The notes beneath the pieces were generated by a model, which was not told the origin of the DNA, did no database searches, and was given only the letters and a program-made list of their open reading frames with translations. Positions 1 to 5,590 of a DNA stretch of 8,992 nucleotides are shown piece after piece. Origin of the DNA: Rhodanobacter sp. UBA5168 (GTDB lineage Bacteria; Pseudomonadota; Gammaproteobacteria; Xanthomonadales; Rhodanobacteraceae); contig DHXA01000018.1 in assembly GCA_002413455.1 (NCBI GenBank), positions 1-8,992 on the forward strand. Direction: 5' to 3'. Numbering within the stretch: position 1 is the stretch's first letter; every line of letters starts with the position of its first letter. Position numbers and translations under genes: made by a program.

Positions 1-442
1 AGGCGCGGGCGGTGATGCAGTCGAACTGGCCTTCGACGTCTTCCACTCGCGACTGCAGCGCGCGCACGCCATCGAGTTTCAGCGCACGGATCGCCTCGCG
101 CAGGAAGCGCACCTTCTTGCCATTGGAATCGACCAGCAGGATCTCGCGCCCCGGCGCGGCGATCGCCAGCACGATGCCAGGCAGGCCGGGGCCGGTGCCG
201 AGGTCGGCCAGGGTGGCGCCTTGCACGTACGGCAGGATCGCCAGCGAATCGAGCAGGTGGCGGGTGACCATCTCCGCTGGATCACGCACGGCGGTGAGGT
301 TGTAGGCCGCGTTCCACCGTTCCAGCAACGCCTGATAGTCGAGCAACCGCGCCACCGCGGCAGACGGCAGGGTCAGCTCCAGCGCGGCAATGCCTTGTTC
401 GAGTCGGGCCTGCAAGGCATCGCGGGTGGTCATGAGGGTCAT
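1..442 (-). CDS. rsmG: 16S rRNA (guanine-N7) methyltransferase RsmG (GidB), 3' end cut by window edge
   Basis: RsmG uses S-adenosylmethionine to methylate N7 of G527 (E. coli numbering) in 16S rRNA of the small ribosomal subunit, in the cytoplasm. I translated the minus strand from the ATG at 442 and read 147 residues without a stop to the window edge. Family hallmarks are clear: the WNAAYNLTAVRD segment (residues 43-54), the TRHLLDSL segment (60-67), and the SAM-binding glycine-rich loop LADLGTGPGLPGIVLA (78-93). These are followed by the acidic strand end LLVDSNGKKVRFLRE (102-116). E. coli RsmG has 207 residues, so about 60 are missing to the left. A second in-frame ATG at 433 is an alternative start; neither start has a strong Shine-Dalgarno sequence. 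In many proteobacteria rsmG is followed by parA/parB, which would lie left of the window; that is not visible here. Confidence 0.96.
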   Translation of the reverse strand, partial: MTLMTTRDALQARLEQGIAALELTLPSAAVARLLDYQALLERWNAAYNLTAVRDPAEMVTRHLLDSLAILPYVQGATLADLGTGPGLPGIVLAIAAPGREILLVDSNGKKVRFLREAIRALKLDGVRALQSRVEDVEGQFDCITARA

Positions 443-462
443 TTGAGGGGCGTGGGGCGCAA

Positions 463-492
463 AGTATCCGCGGCTCGCACGGGCATTGCCAA
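463..492 (-). promoter_or_regulatory. Candidate sigma-70 promoter of rsmG
   Basis: Read on the minus strand there is a TTGGCA -35 (487-492, 5 of 6 to consensus), an 18-base spacer and a GATACT -10 (463-468, 4 of 6). It lies between the terminator of the upstream SPFH gene and the rsmG start. Transcription would begin near 456, leaving a leader of about 14 bases. The placement right after a terminator is what makes it credible; the -10 match alone is modest. Confidence 0.42.
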
Positions 493-499
493 CCGCGAC

Positions 500-525
500 A
501 AAAAGAAAACCCGCCGAGGCGGGTT
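500..525 (-). terminator. Rho-independent terminator of the SPFH gene
   Basis: On the minus strand a GC-rich stem made from AACCCGC (508-514) and GCGGGTT (519-525) closes a four-base CGAG loop. It is followed by a T-rich tail, TTTTCTTTTT (509 down to 500; the first bases also pair in the stem). It sits 60 bases past the stop codon of the SPFH gene and separates it from rsmG. On the plus strand the stem has no U-tract, so it should work in one direction only. Confidence 0.85.
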
Positions 526-584
526 GAAGACGATCAAATCCCCTGCAGCGTGGGCGCTCTCGGGCGCCTGACGCCATTCCAAAT

Positions 585-1043
585 TCAGGCGGCGTCGAGT
601 TCGACCCGCGTCACCATCATGCCGCGCTCGCGCAAGGCGTTGTTCAAGGACTGCTTCAGGCGCGCGCCCAAGTCGCGACGATCGACCTGCTCGCCGATCG
701 GCTCGCCACGCAGGGCTTCCTGCGCGCCACGGCGGATCAACTGATCGACCTGCTCGAATACCGCATCGGCGCGCTCGGGCTCCAGCACCTGCCAGTACAC
801 CGTGCCGCGCACGTCGTGCGCGTCGGCCCGTGGCTCCTCGAAGCGCAGCGTTTGTCCGGCCAGATTGATCTTGTGCACCACCCGGTCCGCCAGCGGCAAT
901 ACCAGATGCATGCCCGATGACAGCAGCCGTACCAACTTGCCGTGTCGATACAGGCTATGGACCTGGCCGGCTGGCACAACCTTGACTGCGCTGGCGATCA
1001 GCGCGGCAGGCAGCACGAGCAACAAGGTCAGCAGGATCATCAT
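585..1043 (-). CDS. Small membrane-anchored SPFH/Band 7 domain protein
   Basis: This 152-residue protein has an N-terminal hydrophobic anchor (about residues 2-20). A Band 7-like start follows: VPAGQ (23-27), RHGKLVRLLSSGMHLVLPLADRV (33-55), then alternating strands around FEEPRADAHDVRGTVYWQV (68-86). The closing ARLKQSLNNALRERGMMVTRVEL (127-149) matches the end of the SPFH fold. The protein stops there, without the long helical or coiled-coil tail of stomatins, HflK/HflC or flotillins, so it is close to a minimal SPFH domain. SPFH proteins usually scaffold membrane proteins or proteases as oligomers; the specific role here is unknown. I chose the ATG at 1043; a TTG at 1052 and an ATG at 1040 are in frame, and none has a clear ribosome binding site. 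The gene appears monocistronic: it has its own terminator downstream (500-525). Confidence 0.8.
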   Translation of the reverse strand: MMILLTLLLVLPAALIASAVKVVPAGQVHSLYRHGKLVRLLSSGMHLVLPLADRVVHKINLAGQTLRFEEPRADAHDVRGTVYWQVLEPERADAVFEQVDQLIRRGAQEALRGEPIGEQVDRRDLGARLKQSLNNALRERGMMVTRVELDAA

Positions 1044-1132
1044 GGTATTCAAAACAGGGGCTTGTCCGTATATCGTTTGGTGCCGCGGGAACTTGAGGAT
1101 ACAGTCGCTTGAGTGCGCGAAGATTAACCTTG

Positions 1133-1161
1133 ATTTAACGACACATCGGAATTTTTAACAA
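1133..1161 (-). promoter_or_regulatory. Candidate promoter of the SPFH gene
   Basis: On the minus strand TTGTTA (1156-1161, 4 of 6 to the -35 consensus) and TTAAAT (1133-1138, 4 of 6 to the -10 consensus) are separated by exactly 17 bases within an A+T-rich island. The start of transcription would be near 1126, giving a leader of about 80 bases before the ATG at 1043. Neither hexamer is strong, so this is a suggestion only. Confidence 0.3.
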
Positions 1162-1374
1162 GAGGCAGAACACGCCGAAGTGAGGCGCCCTTCACGAATC
1201 TGACCCGTCGCAGCCATGGCACGGCATCTGGCCGACGGTTGCTGCAATGCCACAGCGTCAACCCCAGCTGCAAATCATGCCGGCAATCGGCGTGTCGCTG
1301 GTTTGCTCCATCGCAGCTTTGGAAGTGCGGCGAAAACATCCTGCAGCGCAGCAGAGTTTCCATTTCACAGGCAC

Positions 1375-1404
1375 TTTACAACTCGACGTGAAAACGTTTA
1401 CGTT
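1375..1404 (+). promoter_or_regulatory. Candidate promoter of the LacI-type gene, overlapped by an operator
   Basis: TTTACA (1375-1380) matches the -35 consensus at 5 of 6 positions. TACGTT (1399-1404), 18 bases downstream, keeps the first, second and last bases of the -10 consensus. Transcription would begin near 1411, about 34 bases before the ATG at 1445. The operator-like sequence at 1389-1402 fills most of the spacer and reaches into the -10, which fits negative autoregulation by the encoded repressor. The -10 is weak and the call rests partly on the operator position. Confidence 0.35.
1389..1402 (+). promoter_or_regulatory. LacI-family operator-like site upstream of the regulator gene
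   Basis: The sequence TGAAAACGTTTACG contains the perfect palindrome AAACGTTT centred on a CpG, with flanking G and C in symmetric positions. This is the standard layout of LacI/CcpA-family operators. It meets the catabolite-responsive-element consensus TGNAANCGNTNNCA at every defined position except the last. The site is 43 bases before the start codon of the LacI-type gene. The encoded recognition helix carries V17, A18 and R22, a reading head close to that of CcpA (M, A, R), which supports a CpG-centred target. Binding is inferred. Confidence 0.6.
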
Positions 1405-1444
1405 GCCGCCACTGCTGGGTTTCGGCGGATCCGGACAAGCTTGC

Positions 1445-2455
1445 ATGGCAACAACAACCATCAAAGATGTGGCGCGTGAGGCCCGGGTTTCGGTGGCCTC
1501 GGTGTCGCGCGCACTCAATGGTGGCCGCGGCGTCACCGCCGAGACCAGCCAGCGCATCCGCGAGGCTGCGGCGCGCCTGCGTTACATGCCGCATGCCGCG
1601 GCACGCATGCTGATCACCCGCCGCACCAACACCATCGGCGCCTTGCTGCCGGACCTGTACGGCGAATTCTTTTCCGAGCTGATTCGCGGCATCGACCTGG
1701 CGGCAAGGGCGCGCGGCCTGCATCTGCTGGTATCCAGTTCGCATGACGACGCCGACGCCGCGGCCGCGGCGCTGCGCGCGATGCAGGGCCGGGTCGACGG
1801 GCTGTTGCTGATGTCGCCACATGCCGACGCCGCATTTCTGCATCAGAACCTGCCGCATGACCTGCCCACCGTGCTGATGAATACGAGGCTGGCCGGTGAC
1901 GGCTACTGTGCGTTGTCGGTGGACAACGATGGTGGCGCCCGGCTGATGGTCGAGCACCTGCTGGCGGGCGGCCACCAGCGGATCGTGTTCATTCAGGGCC
2001 CGCCTGGCAACCGCGATGCCGGCGAGCGCGAACTCGGCTACCGCGAGGCACTGGCCAGCCACGCGCCGGACAGCCCGGTGATCATGCTGCGCGGGGACTT
2101 CGGCGAGGAATCCGGCTACCGCGCCGGCCATCAAGTACTGGCAATGCGGCCCCGGCCCGATGCGGTATTCGCCGCCAACGACATGATGGCGATCGGCTGC
2201 ATGGCCGCACTGCGCGAGGCCGGCATCTGCATGCCGGAGGAGATCGCCGTCAGCGGCTTCGACGACGTGCCGATGGCGCGCTACGTGACGCCGCCGCTAA
2301 CCACGATCGAGGTGCACATCGCCGAACTGGGCAGCCAGGCGATGGAGCTGCTTGGCGAACAGATCGACCACCCGGATCAGGCGGTGACCGGCGTTCACCG
2401 TCGCGTCGCCGCCAAGCTGGTGGTGCGCGGATCCACGAGCGCAGCAGCCCGGTAA
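1445..2455 (+). CDS. LacI-family transcriptional regulator (carbohydrate-responsive repressor)
   Basis: This 336-residue protein has the usual LacI/PurR length and order. The N-terminal helix-turn-helix is TIKDVAREARVSVASVSRAL (5-24). The hinge helix AAARMLITRRTNTIG (51-65) has L56 at the place of PurR Leu54, the residue that wedges into the operator centre. A periplasmic-binding-protein-like effector domain follows, with LLPDLYGEFFSELIRGID (67-84), SVDNDGGARLMVEHL (158-172) and the late signature DAVFAANDMMAIG...ISGFDD-like segment (239-274, here VSGFDDVPMARY). Effector identity cannot be read; the neighbours suggest a glucan-derived sugar. The reading frame is open 66 codons upstream to 1247, but homology begins exactly at the ATG at 1445. 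No strong Shine-Dalgarno sequence precedes it. It probably controls the downstream locus and itself through the operator-like sites at 1389 and 3209. Confidence 0.93.
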   Translation: MATTTIKDVAREARVSVASVSRALNGGRGVTAETSQRIREAAARLRYMPHAAARMLITRRTNTIGALLPDLYGEFFSELIRGIDLAARARGLHLLVSSSHDDADAAAAALRAMQGRVDGLLLMSPHADAAFLHQNLPHDLPTVLMNTRLAGDGYCALSVDNDGGARLMVEHLLAGGHQRIVFIQGPPGNRDAGERELGYREALASHAPDSPVIMLRGDFGEESGYRAGHQVLAMRPRPDAVFAANDMMAIGCMAALREAGICMPEEIAVSGFDDVPMARYVTPPLTTIEVHIAELGSQAMELLGEQIDHPDQAVTGVHRRVAAKLVVRGSTSAAAR

Positions 2456-2493
2456 CGGGCAGACATTCAGGCCGGCGCAGGACGATGCCGACC

Positions 2494-2521
2494 GAAACCG
2501 CGTCGGCAACGAGACGGTTTC
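2494..2521 (+). repeat. Inverted repeat between the LacI-type gene and the receptor gene
   Basis: GAAACCG (2494-2500) and CGGTTTC (2515-2521) are perfect 7-base inverted copies separated by 14 bases. In RNA they could form a hairpin with a large loop, but no U-tract follows, so a normal terminator is unlikely. The arms are also the two halves of AAACCGGTTT, a common LacI-family operator core, so a split protein-binding site is possible. It lies in the 169-base gap before the receptor gene, where I find no convincing -35/-10 pair. Confidence 0.4.
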
Positions 2522-2608
2522 AGCGCGAGCGCAGCGTGGGGGCGTTTCGTTCATGGGCAGCACCACAGCAACGCGACAACAGAACGTCCAATTACTTGCA
2601 CCGATTAC

Positions 2609-2616
2609 GGGAGAGG
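2609..2616 (+). promoter_or_regulatory. Ribosome binding site of the TonB-dependent receptor
   Basis: GGGAGAGG lies 8 bases before the ATG at 2625 and is the best Shine-Dalgarno-like match among the plus-strand genes in this window. It decides the start over the in-frame ATG at 2553. A strong site fits an abundant outer-membrane receptor. Confidence 0.7.
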
Positions 2617-2624
2617 GTCAGATC

Positions 2625-5450
2625 ATGGTCAATCAACGCATGCTATCCCGACAGATCTCGCTGGCTTGCGCCGGCCTGCTCGTCACCACACTTCTTGTAC
2701 CGGGCATCGCCAGCGCCCAGAACAGCACGGCGACCCTGCGTGGCCACATCACGGCGCCGCAGGGGCAAGTGCCGACCCAGGTCGTCGCCACCAATACCGC
2801 CACCGGCTTCGTCAACAAATCAAAAGTCACCGCCGACGGCAATTACACCCTGGTCAGCCTGGCCCCGGGCAGCTACAACATCGTGGCCAGCGGCAATGGC
2901 AGCAGTGCGAGCCAGACCGTCGCCGTACACGTGGGCCAGTCGCTCACCTTGAATCTGAACACCGCGGCGACGGCACCTGCAGTCAGCGCAGCCACTGCAA
3001 CCAACCTGCAGGGCGTCACGGTCAGCGCCACCGCGCTCACCGAGACGCGCACGTCGGAAGTGGCTCAGAACATCTCGCAGGCGCAGATCGCCAACCTGCC
3101 GCAGAACGAGCGCAACTTCCTCGATTTCGCCCAACTCGTTCCAGGCGTCACCATCTCGCACGATCCCACCCAGAAATCGTTTTCCTCGGGCGGTCAATCG
3201 GCCGAAAATGTAAACGTTTTCATCGATGGCGCCAGTCAGCGCAACGACATCCTCAAGGGCGGTCTGGTCGGACAGGACTCCAGTCGCGGCAACCCGTTCT
3301 CGCAGGAGGCGATCGCCGAATATCGCGTGCTGACCCAGAACTACAAGGCCGAGTACGAGCAGGCCGGCACGGCCGTCATCACCGCGATCACCAAGTCGGG
3401 CAGCAACGAATTCCACGGCACGCTTTACGACTATTACCAGAACCAGTCGATGATCGCGCAGGACTCCTTCGACAAGAAGAATCACGTGAAGAAGCCCGAC
3501 TACAAGCGCGAGCAGCGCGGCTTCAATCTCGGTGGCCCGATCTTCAAGGACCAGCTGCTGTTCTTCGTCAATTACGAAGAGCGCAAGGACGTCAACAACG
3601 AGAACGTGTCGATCATCGACCCACGCTTCCAGCAGTACAACGGCACTTTCTCCGCACCGTTCAATGAAAAGTCCTGGTTCGGCAAATTGAGCTGGCAACC
3701 CAACGAGAACAACAACATCGATCTCAGCTACTCCGACCGCAAGGACAAGGAGATCCTTGGCTTCGGCGGCACAACGACCTATCAGGGGCGCACCGAGCGC
3801 AACAACGACGTCAGCGACCTGCTGCTGAAGTGGAGTTCGTACGGCGACAACTGGACCAACGACCTGCTGCTCGACAGCGGCCGCTACAAATTCAACCCCA
3901 CCGCCGCCGAACCCACCCTGATCCAGCAGATCTACGAGCCGAACATCGCGATACTCGGCGGCGCTTCCGGCTTGCAGGACAAGTCCCAGGATCAGACCAC
4001 GCTGCGTGACGATCTGACCTTCACCGGGCTGTCCTGGCACGGCGACCACACCGTGAAGATGGGCGTCAAATACTCCAGCTACAGCATCAACCTGCTGCAG
4101 AACAACAACGCCGTGCCGTCGTACAACTACCAGATCGGAGCGGCTTATCCCGGCGGATTCGACAGCCCGTATCGCGCCGTCTACGCGCCGCTGGGCACCG
4201 GCGCGCAACTGCACGACAACCAGTTGGGCGCGTATATCCAGGATGACTGGGACGTCACCCAGCGCCTGCAGTTGAATCTGGGCGTGCGCTGGGACTATGA
4301 GACGAATGCCCTCAACAACGACTACGTGACGCCGGCGGCGCAGATCCCGACACTCCAGTACCTGGGCCTGCAGGCCAACATCAGCACCGGGCATGAGCGC
4401 AAACCCGAGAAAGACCAGATCCAGCCGCGCGTGGGCTTTTCGCTGGACCTGAGCAAGGACGGCGACCAGAGCACGACCCTGTTCGGCGGCGCCGGTCGTT
4501 ACTACTCGCGCACGCCATTCGACTGGATCAGCCAGGAGCCGATCCACTCGCAGGTACCGAACTACACCTTCCTGTTCAGTCCCGGCGGTGTCACACCGGG
4601 AACCATTGCGTGGGACCCGAGCTATCTCACCGCAGCCGGCCTCGATCAGCTGCTGGCTTCCGGCGTGGCCGGTTTCAGCCAGGAGATCGACACGATCAAC
4701 AACCACACCAAGTCGCCGTACACCGACCAGTTCAGCGTCGGCGTGAAACAGGTCATGGGCGACTGGACCGGCTCGCTGACGCTGAGCCGCGTGCTGGGCT
4801 ACCGCCAGTTCACCTGGCTGTGGGGAAATCGCCTGACGACACCGGGCTTCAACCTCGACATCATGCCCGGCAGTCCGTATGGCGCGGTGCTGACCAATGG
4901 CTACAAGAAGACCCAGGCCAGCAGCGTGCTGGTCAGCCTGGGCAAACCGTACACCACCGCCTCGGGCTGGGGTCTGGACGTCGCCTACACCTATCAGCGG
5001 GCGCGCCAGCAAGGTAATGACAACTACTCGCTCGACTACGTCGATCCGGCCGGCTACCCCGCCGACCATGTCGGCCCGAAACACAATCTGGTGATCAGCG
5101 GCCAAGTGCACGGACCGTGGGATACCCGCTTCAGCGGTATCTTCACCTACAACTCGGGCACGCCGTTCGATGTGTTCAAGGGCACCGCCACCTGCGACTA
5201 CAACTGCAGCTATTTCCACAACGCCGAATACGGCCGCAAATACATCAACCTCGATCTGGCCATCTCCAAGGAATTCCACTGGGGCCAGAGCCAGGCGTTG
5301 CAGCTGCGCTTCGACGTATTCAATGTGTTCAACCGCGATGTCATCAATGGCTACAACGGTGGCTTCTATGATCCCAACTTCGGTCAGGCCACCGGCGCCG
5401 ATCCGAACCAGACCCGCCGCTTCCAGATCGGTGCGCGCTACTCGTTCTGA
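2625..5450 (+). CDS. TonB-dependent receptor, Oar-like, with carboxypeptidase-regulatory-like N-domain
   Basis: This 941-residue outer-membrane protein is an energy-dependent importer driven by TonB-ExbBD. A Sec signal peptide (1-31) ends in ASA|Q. A carboxypeptidase-regulatory-like beta-sandwich (about 33-112, STATLRGHI...GNYTLVSLAPGSYNI) follows, then a TonB-box-like stretch LQGVTVSA (128-135). The plug domain comes next (about 138-260: AQNISQAQIANLPQNERNF, NVNVFIDGAS, GTAVITAITKSGSNEFHG). The rest is a large beta-barrel ending in FQIGARYSF, with the terminal aromatic residue needed for BAM recognition. I chose the ATG at 2625 because GGAGAGG (2610-2616) sits 8 bases before it and the signal peptide starts there; an in-frame ATG at 2553 would add 24 unlikely residues. 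Its place between a LacI regulator and a glycosidase suggests glycan fragments as cargo, but Oar-like receptors are not restricted to sugars. No SusD-type partner is present. Confidence 0.93.
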   Translation: MVNQRMLSRQISLACAGLLVTTLLVPGIASAQNSTATLRGHITAPQGQVPTQVVATNTATGFVNKSKVTADGNYTLVSLAPGSYNIVASGNGSSASQTVAVHVGQSLTLNLNTAATAPAVSAATATNLQGVTVSATALTETRTSEVAQNISQAQIANLPQNERNFLDFAQLVPGVTISHDPTQKSFSSGGQSAENVNVFIDGASQRNDILKGGLVGQDSSRGNPFSQEAIAEYRVLTQNYKAEYEQAGTAVITAITKSGSNEFHGTLYDYYQNQSMIAQDSFDKKNHVKKPDYKREQRGFNLGGPIFKDQLLFFVNYEERKDVNNENVSIIDPRFQQYNGTFSAPFNEKSWFGKLSWQPNENNNIDLSYSDRKDKEILGFGGTTTYQGRTERNNDVSDLLLKWSSYGDNWTNDLLLDSGRYKFNPTAAEPTLIQQIYEPNIAILGGASGLQDKSQDQTTLRDDLTFTGLSWHGDHTVKMGVKYSSYSINLLQNNNAVPSYNYQIGAAYPGGFDSPYRAVYAPLGTGAQLHDNQLGAYIQDDWDVTQRLQLNLGVRWDYETNALNNDYVTPAAQIPTLQYLGLQANISTGHERKPEKDQIQPRVGFSLDLSKDGDQSTTLFGGAGRYYSRTPFDWISQEPIHSQVPNYTFLFSPGGVTPGTIAWDPSYLTAAGLDQLLASGVAGFSQEIDTINNHTKSPYTDQFSVGVKQVMGDWTGSLTLSRVLGYRQFTWLWGNRLTTPGFNLDIMPGSPYGAVLTNGYKKTQASSVLVSLGKPYTTASGWGLDVAYTYQRARQQGNDNYSLDYVDPAGYPADHVGPKHNLVISGQVHGPWDTRFSGIFTYNSGTPFDVFKGTATCDYNCSYFHNAEYGRKYINLDLAISKEFHWGQSQALQLRFDVFNVFNRDVINGYNGGFYDPNFGQATGADPNQTRRFQIGARYSF
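3209..3222 (-). promoter_or_regulatory. LacI-family operator-like site inside the receptor coding sequence
   Basis: Read on the minus strand this is TGAAAACGTTTACA. The first 13 bases are identical to the site at 1389-1401, and all defined positions of the CcpA-type consensus TGNAANCGNTNNCA are met. It lies in codons 195-200 of the receptor (N-V-N-V-F-I), using AAT, GTA and GTT where the gene mostly prefers C- or G-ending codons. It is 585 bases past the start codon, so any regulatory role would be as an auxiliary or looping operator, or as a transcription roadblock. It could also arise by chance from the protein sequence. Confidence 0.4.
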
Positions 5451-5485
5451 ACCACTACGCGGCATGGCTGCACTGCCGCTTCACC

Positions 5486-5512
5486 CGTCCGCCCGCAGAA
5501 TGCGGGCGGACG
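5486..5512 (+). repeat. Perfect 11-bp hairpin after the receptor gene
   Basis: CGTCCGCCCGC (5486-5496) and GCGGGCGGACG (5502-5512) form a perfect 11-pair GC-rich stem with the five-base loop AGAAT, 35 bases past the receptor stop codon. No U-tract follows (TCTGGATGG), so it is not a standard rho-independent terminator. It could protect the 3' end of receptor mRNA after processing, act as a partial terminator, or lower read-through into the glycosidase and transporter genes. Confidence 0.75.
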
Positions 5513-5531
5513 TCTGGATGGCCCATTGAAT

Positions 5532-5547
5532 CCGCGCGCAAGCGCGG
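5532..5547 (+). repeat. Second short GC hairpin before the glycosidase gene
   Basis: CCGCGC (5532-5537) and GCGCGG (5542-5547) form a perfect six-pair stem around the tetraloop GCAA, a stable GNRA-type loop. It lies 19 bases after the first hairpin and 43 bases before the glycosidase ATG. It again lacks a U-tract. Together the two stems occupy much of the 140-base gap; I see no good promoter here, so the downstream genes may depend on read-through from the receptor. Confidence 0.55.
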
Positions 5548-5590
5548 CTTCAGCTGACCGCAACCCACACCACGATACGGCAGTCTACCG

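Larger units (their letters stand above)
1044..1444. other. Non-coding regulatory gap between the SPFH gene and the LacI-type gene
   Basis: About 400 bases with no ORF that resembles a protein or shows the codon bias of the neighbours. The part around 1120-1160 is clearly more A+T-rich than its surroundings and is where I place a candidate minus-strand promoter. An imperfect inverted repeat, GTGA (1180-1183) and TCAC (1192-1195), has 8 bases between its arms. The end next to the LacI gene holds a candidate promoter and an operator-like palindrome, listed separately. The stretch from about 1200 to 1360 shows nothing I can name. Confidence 0.6.

Noticed and set aside
1180..1195. Imperfect inverted repeat GTGA-N8-TCAC as a regulator site
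   Set aside because: Short arms with a mismatched centre in GC-rich DNA are expected by chance, and it is not placed over a recognisable promoter.
1247..1444. 66-codon in-frame upstream extension of the LacI-type gene
   Set aside because: LacI homology begins at the ATG at 1445 with the usual MATxxIKDVA start. The extension would place the candidate promoter and operator inside the coding region and resembles no domain.
2553..2624. 24-codon upstream extension of the receptor
   Set aside because: The ATG at 2625 has a good Shine-Dalgarno sequence at 8 bases and begins a clean signal peptide; the extension would bury it behind polar residues.
2820..5465. Very long open frame (881 codons) on the minus strand opposite the receptor gene
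   Set aside because: It follows from G/C-rich codon bias on the plus strand. The translation is low-complexity in V, G, A and R, has no recognisable domain, and the plus-strand product is an unmistakable receptor.
5486..5512. Strong hairpin as a rho-independent terminator
   Set aside because: No run of T follows the stem on either strand, so it is listed as a hairpin of uncertain function instead.
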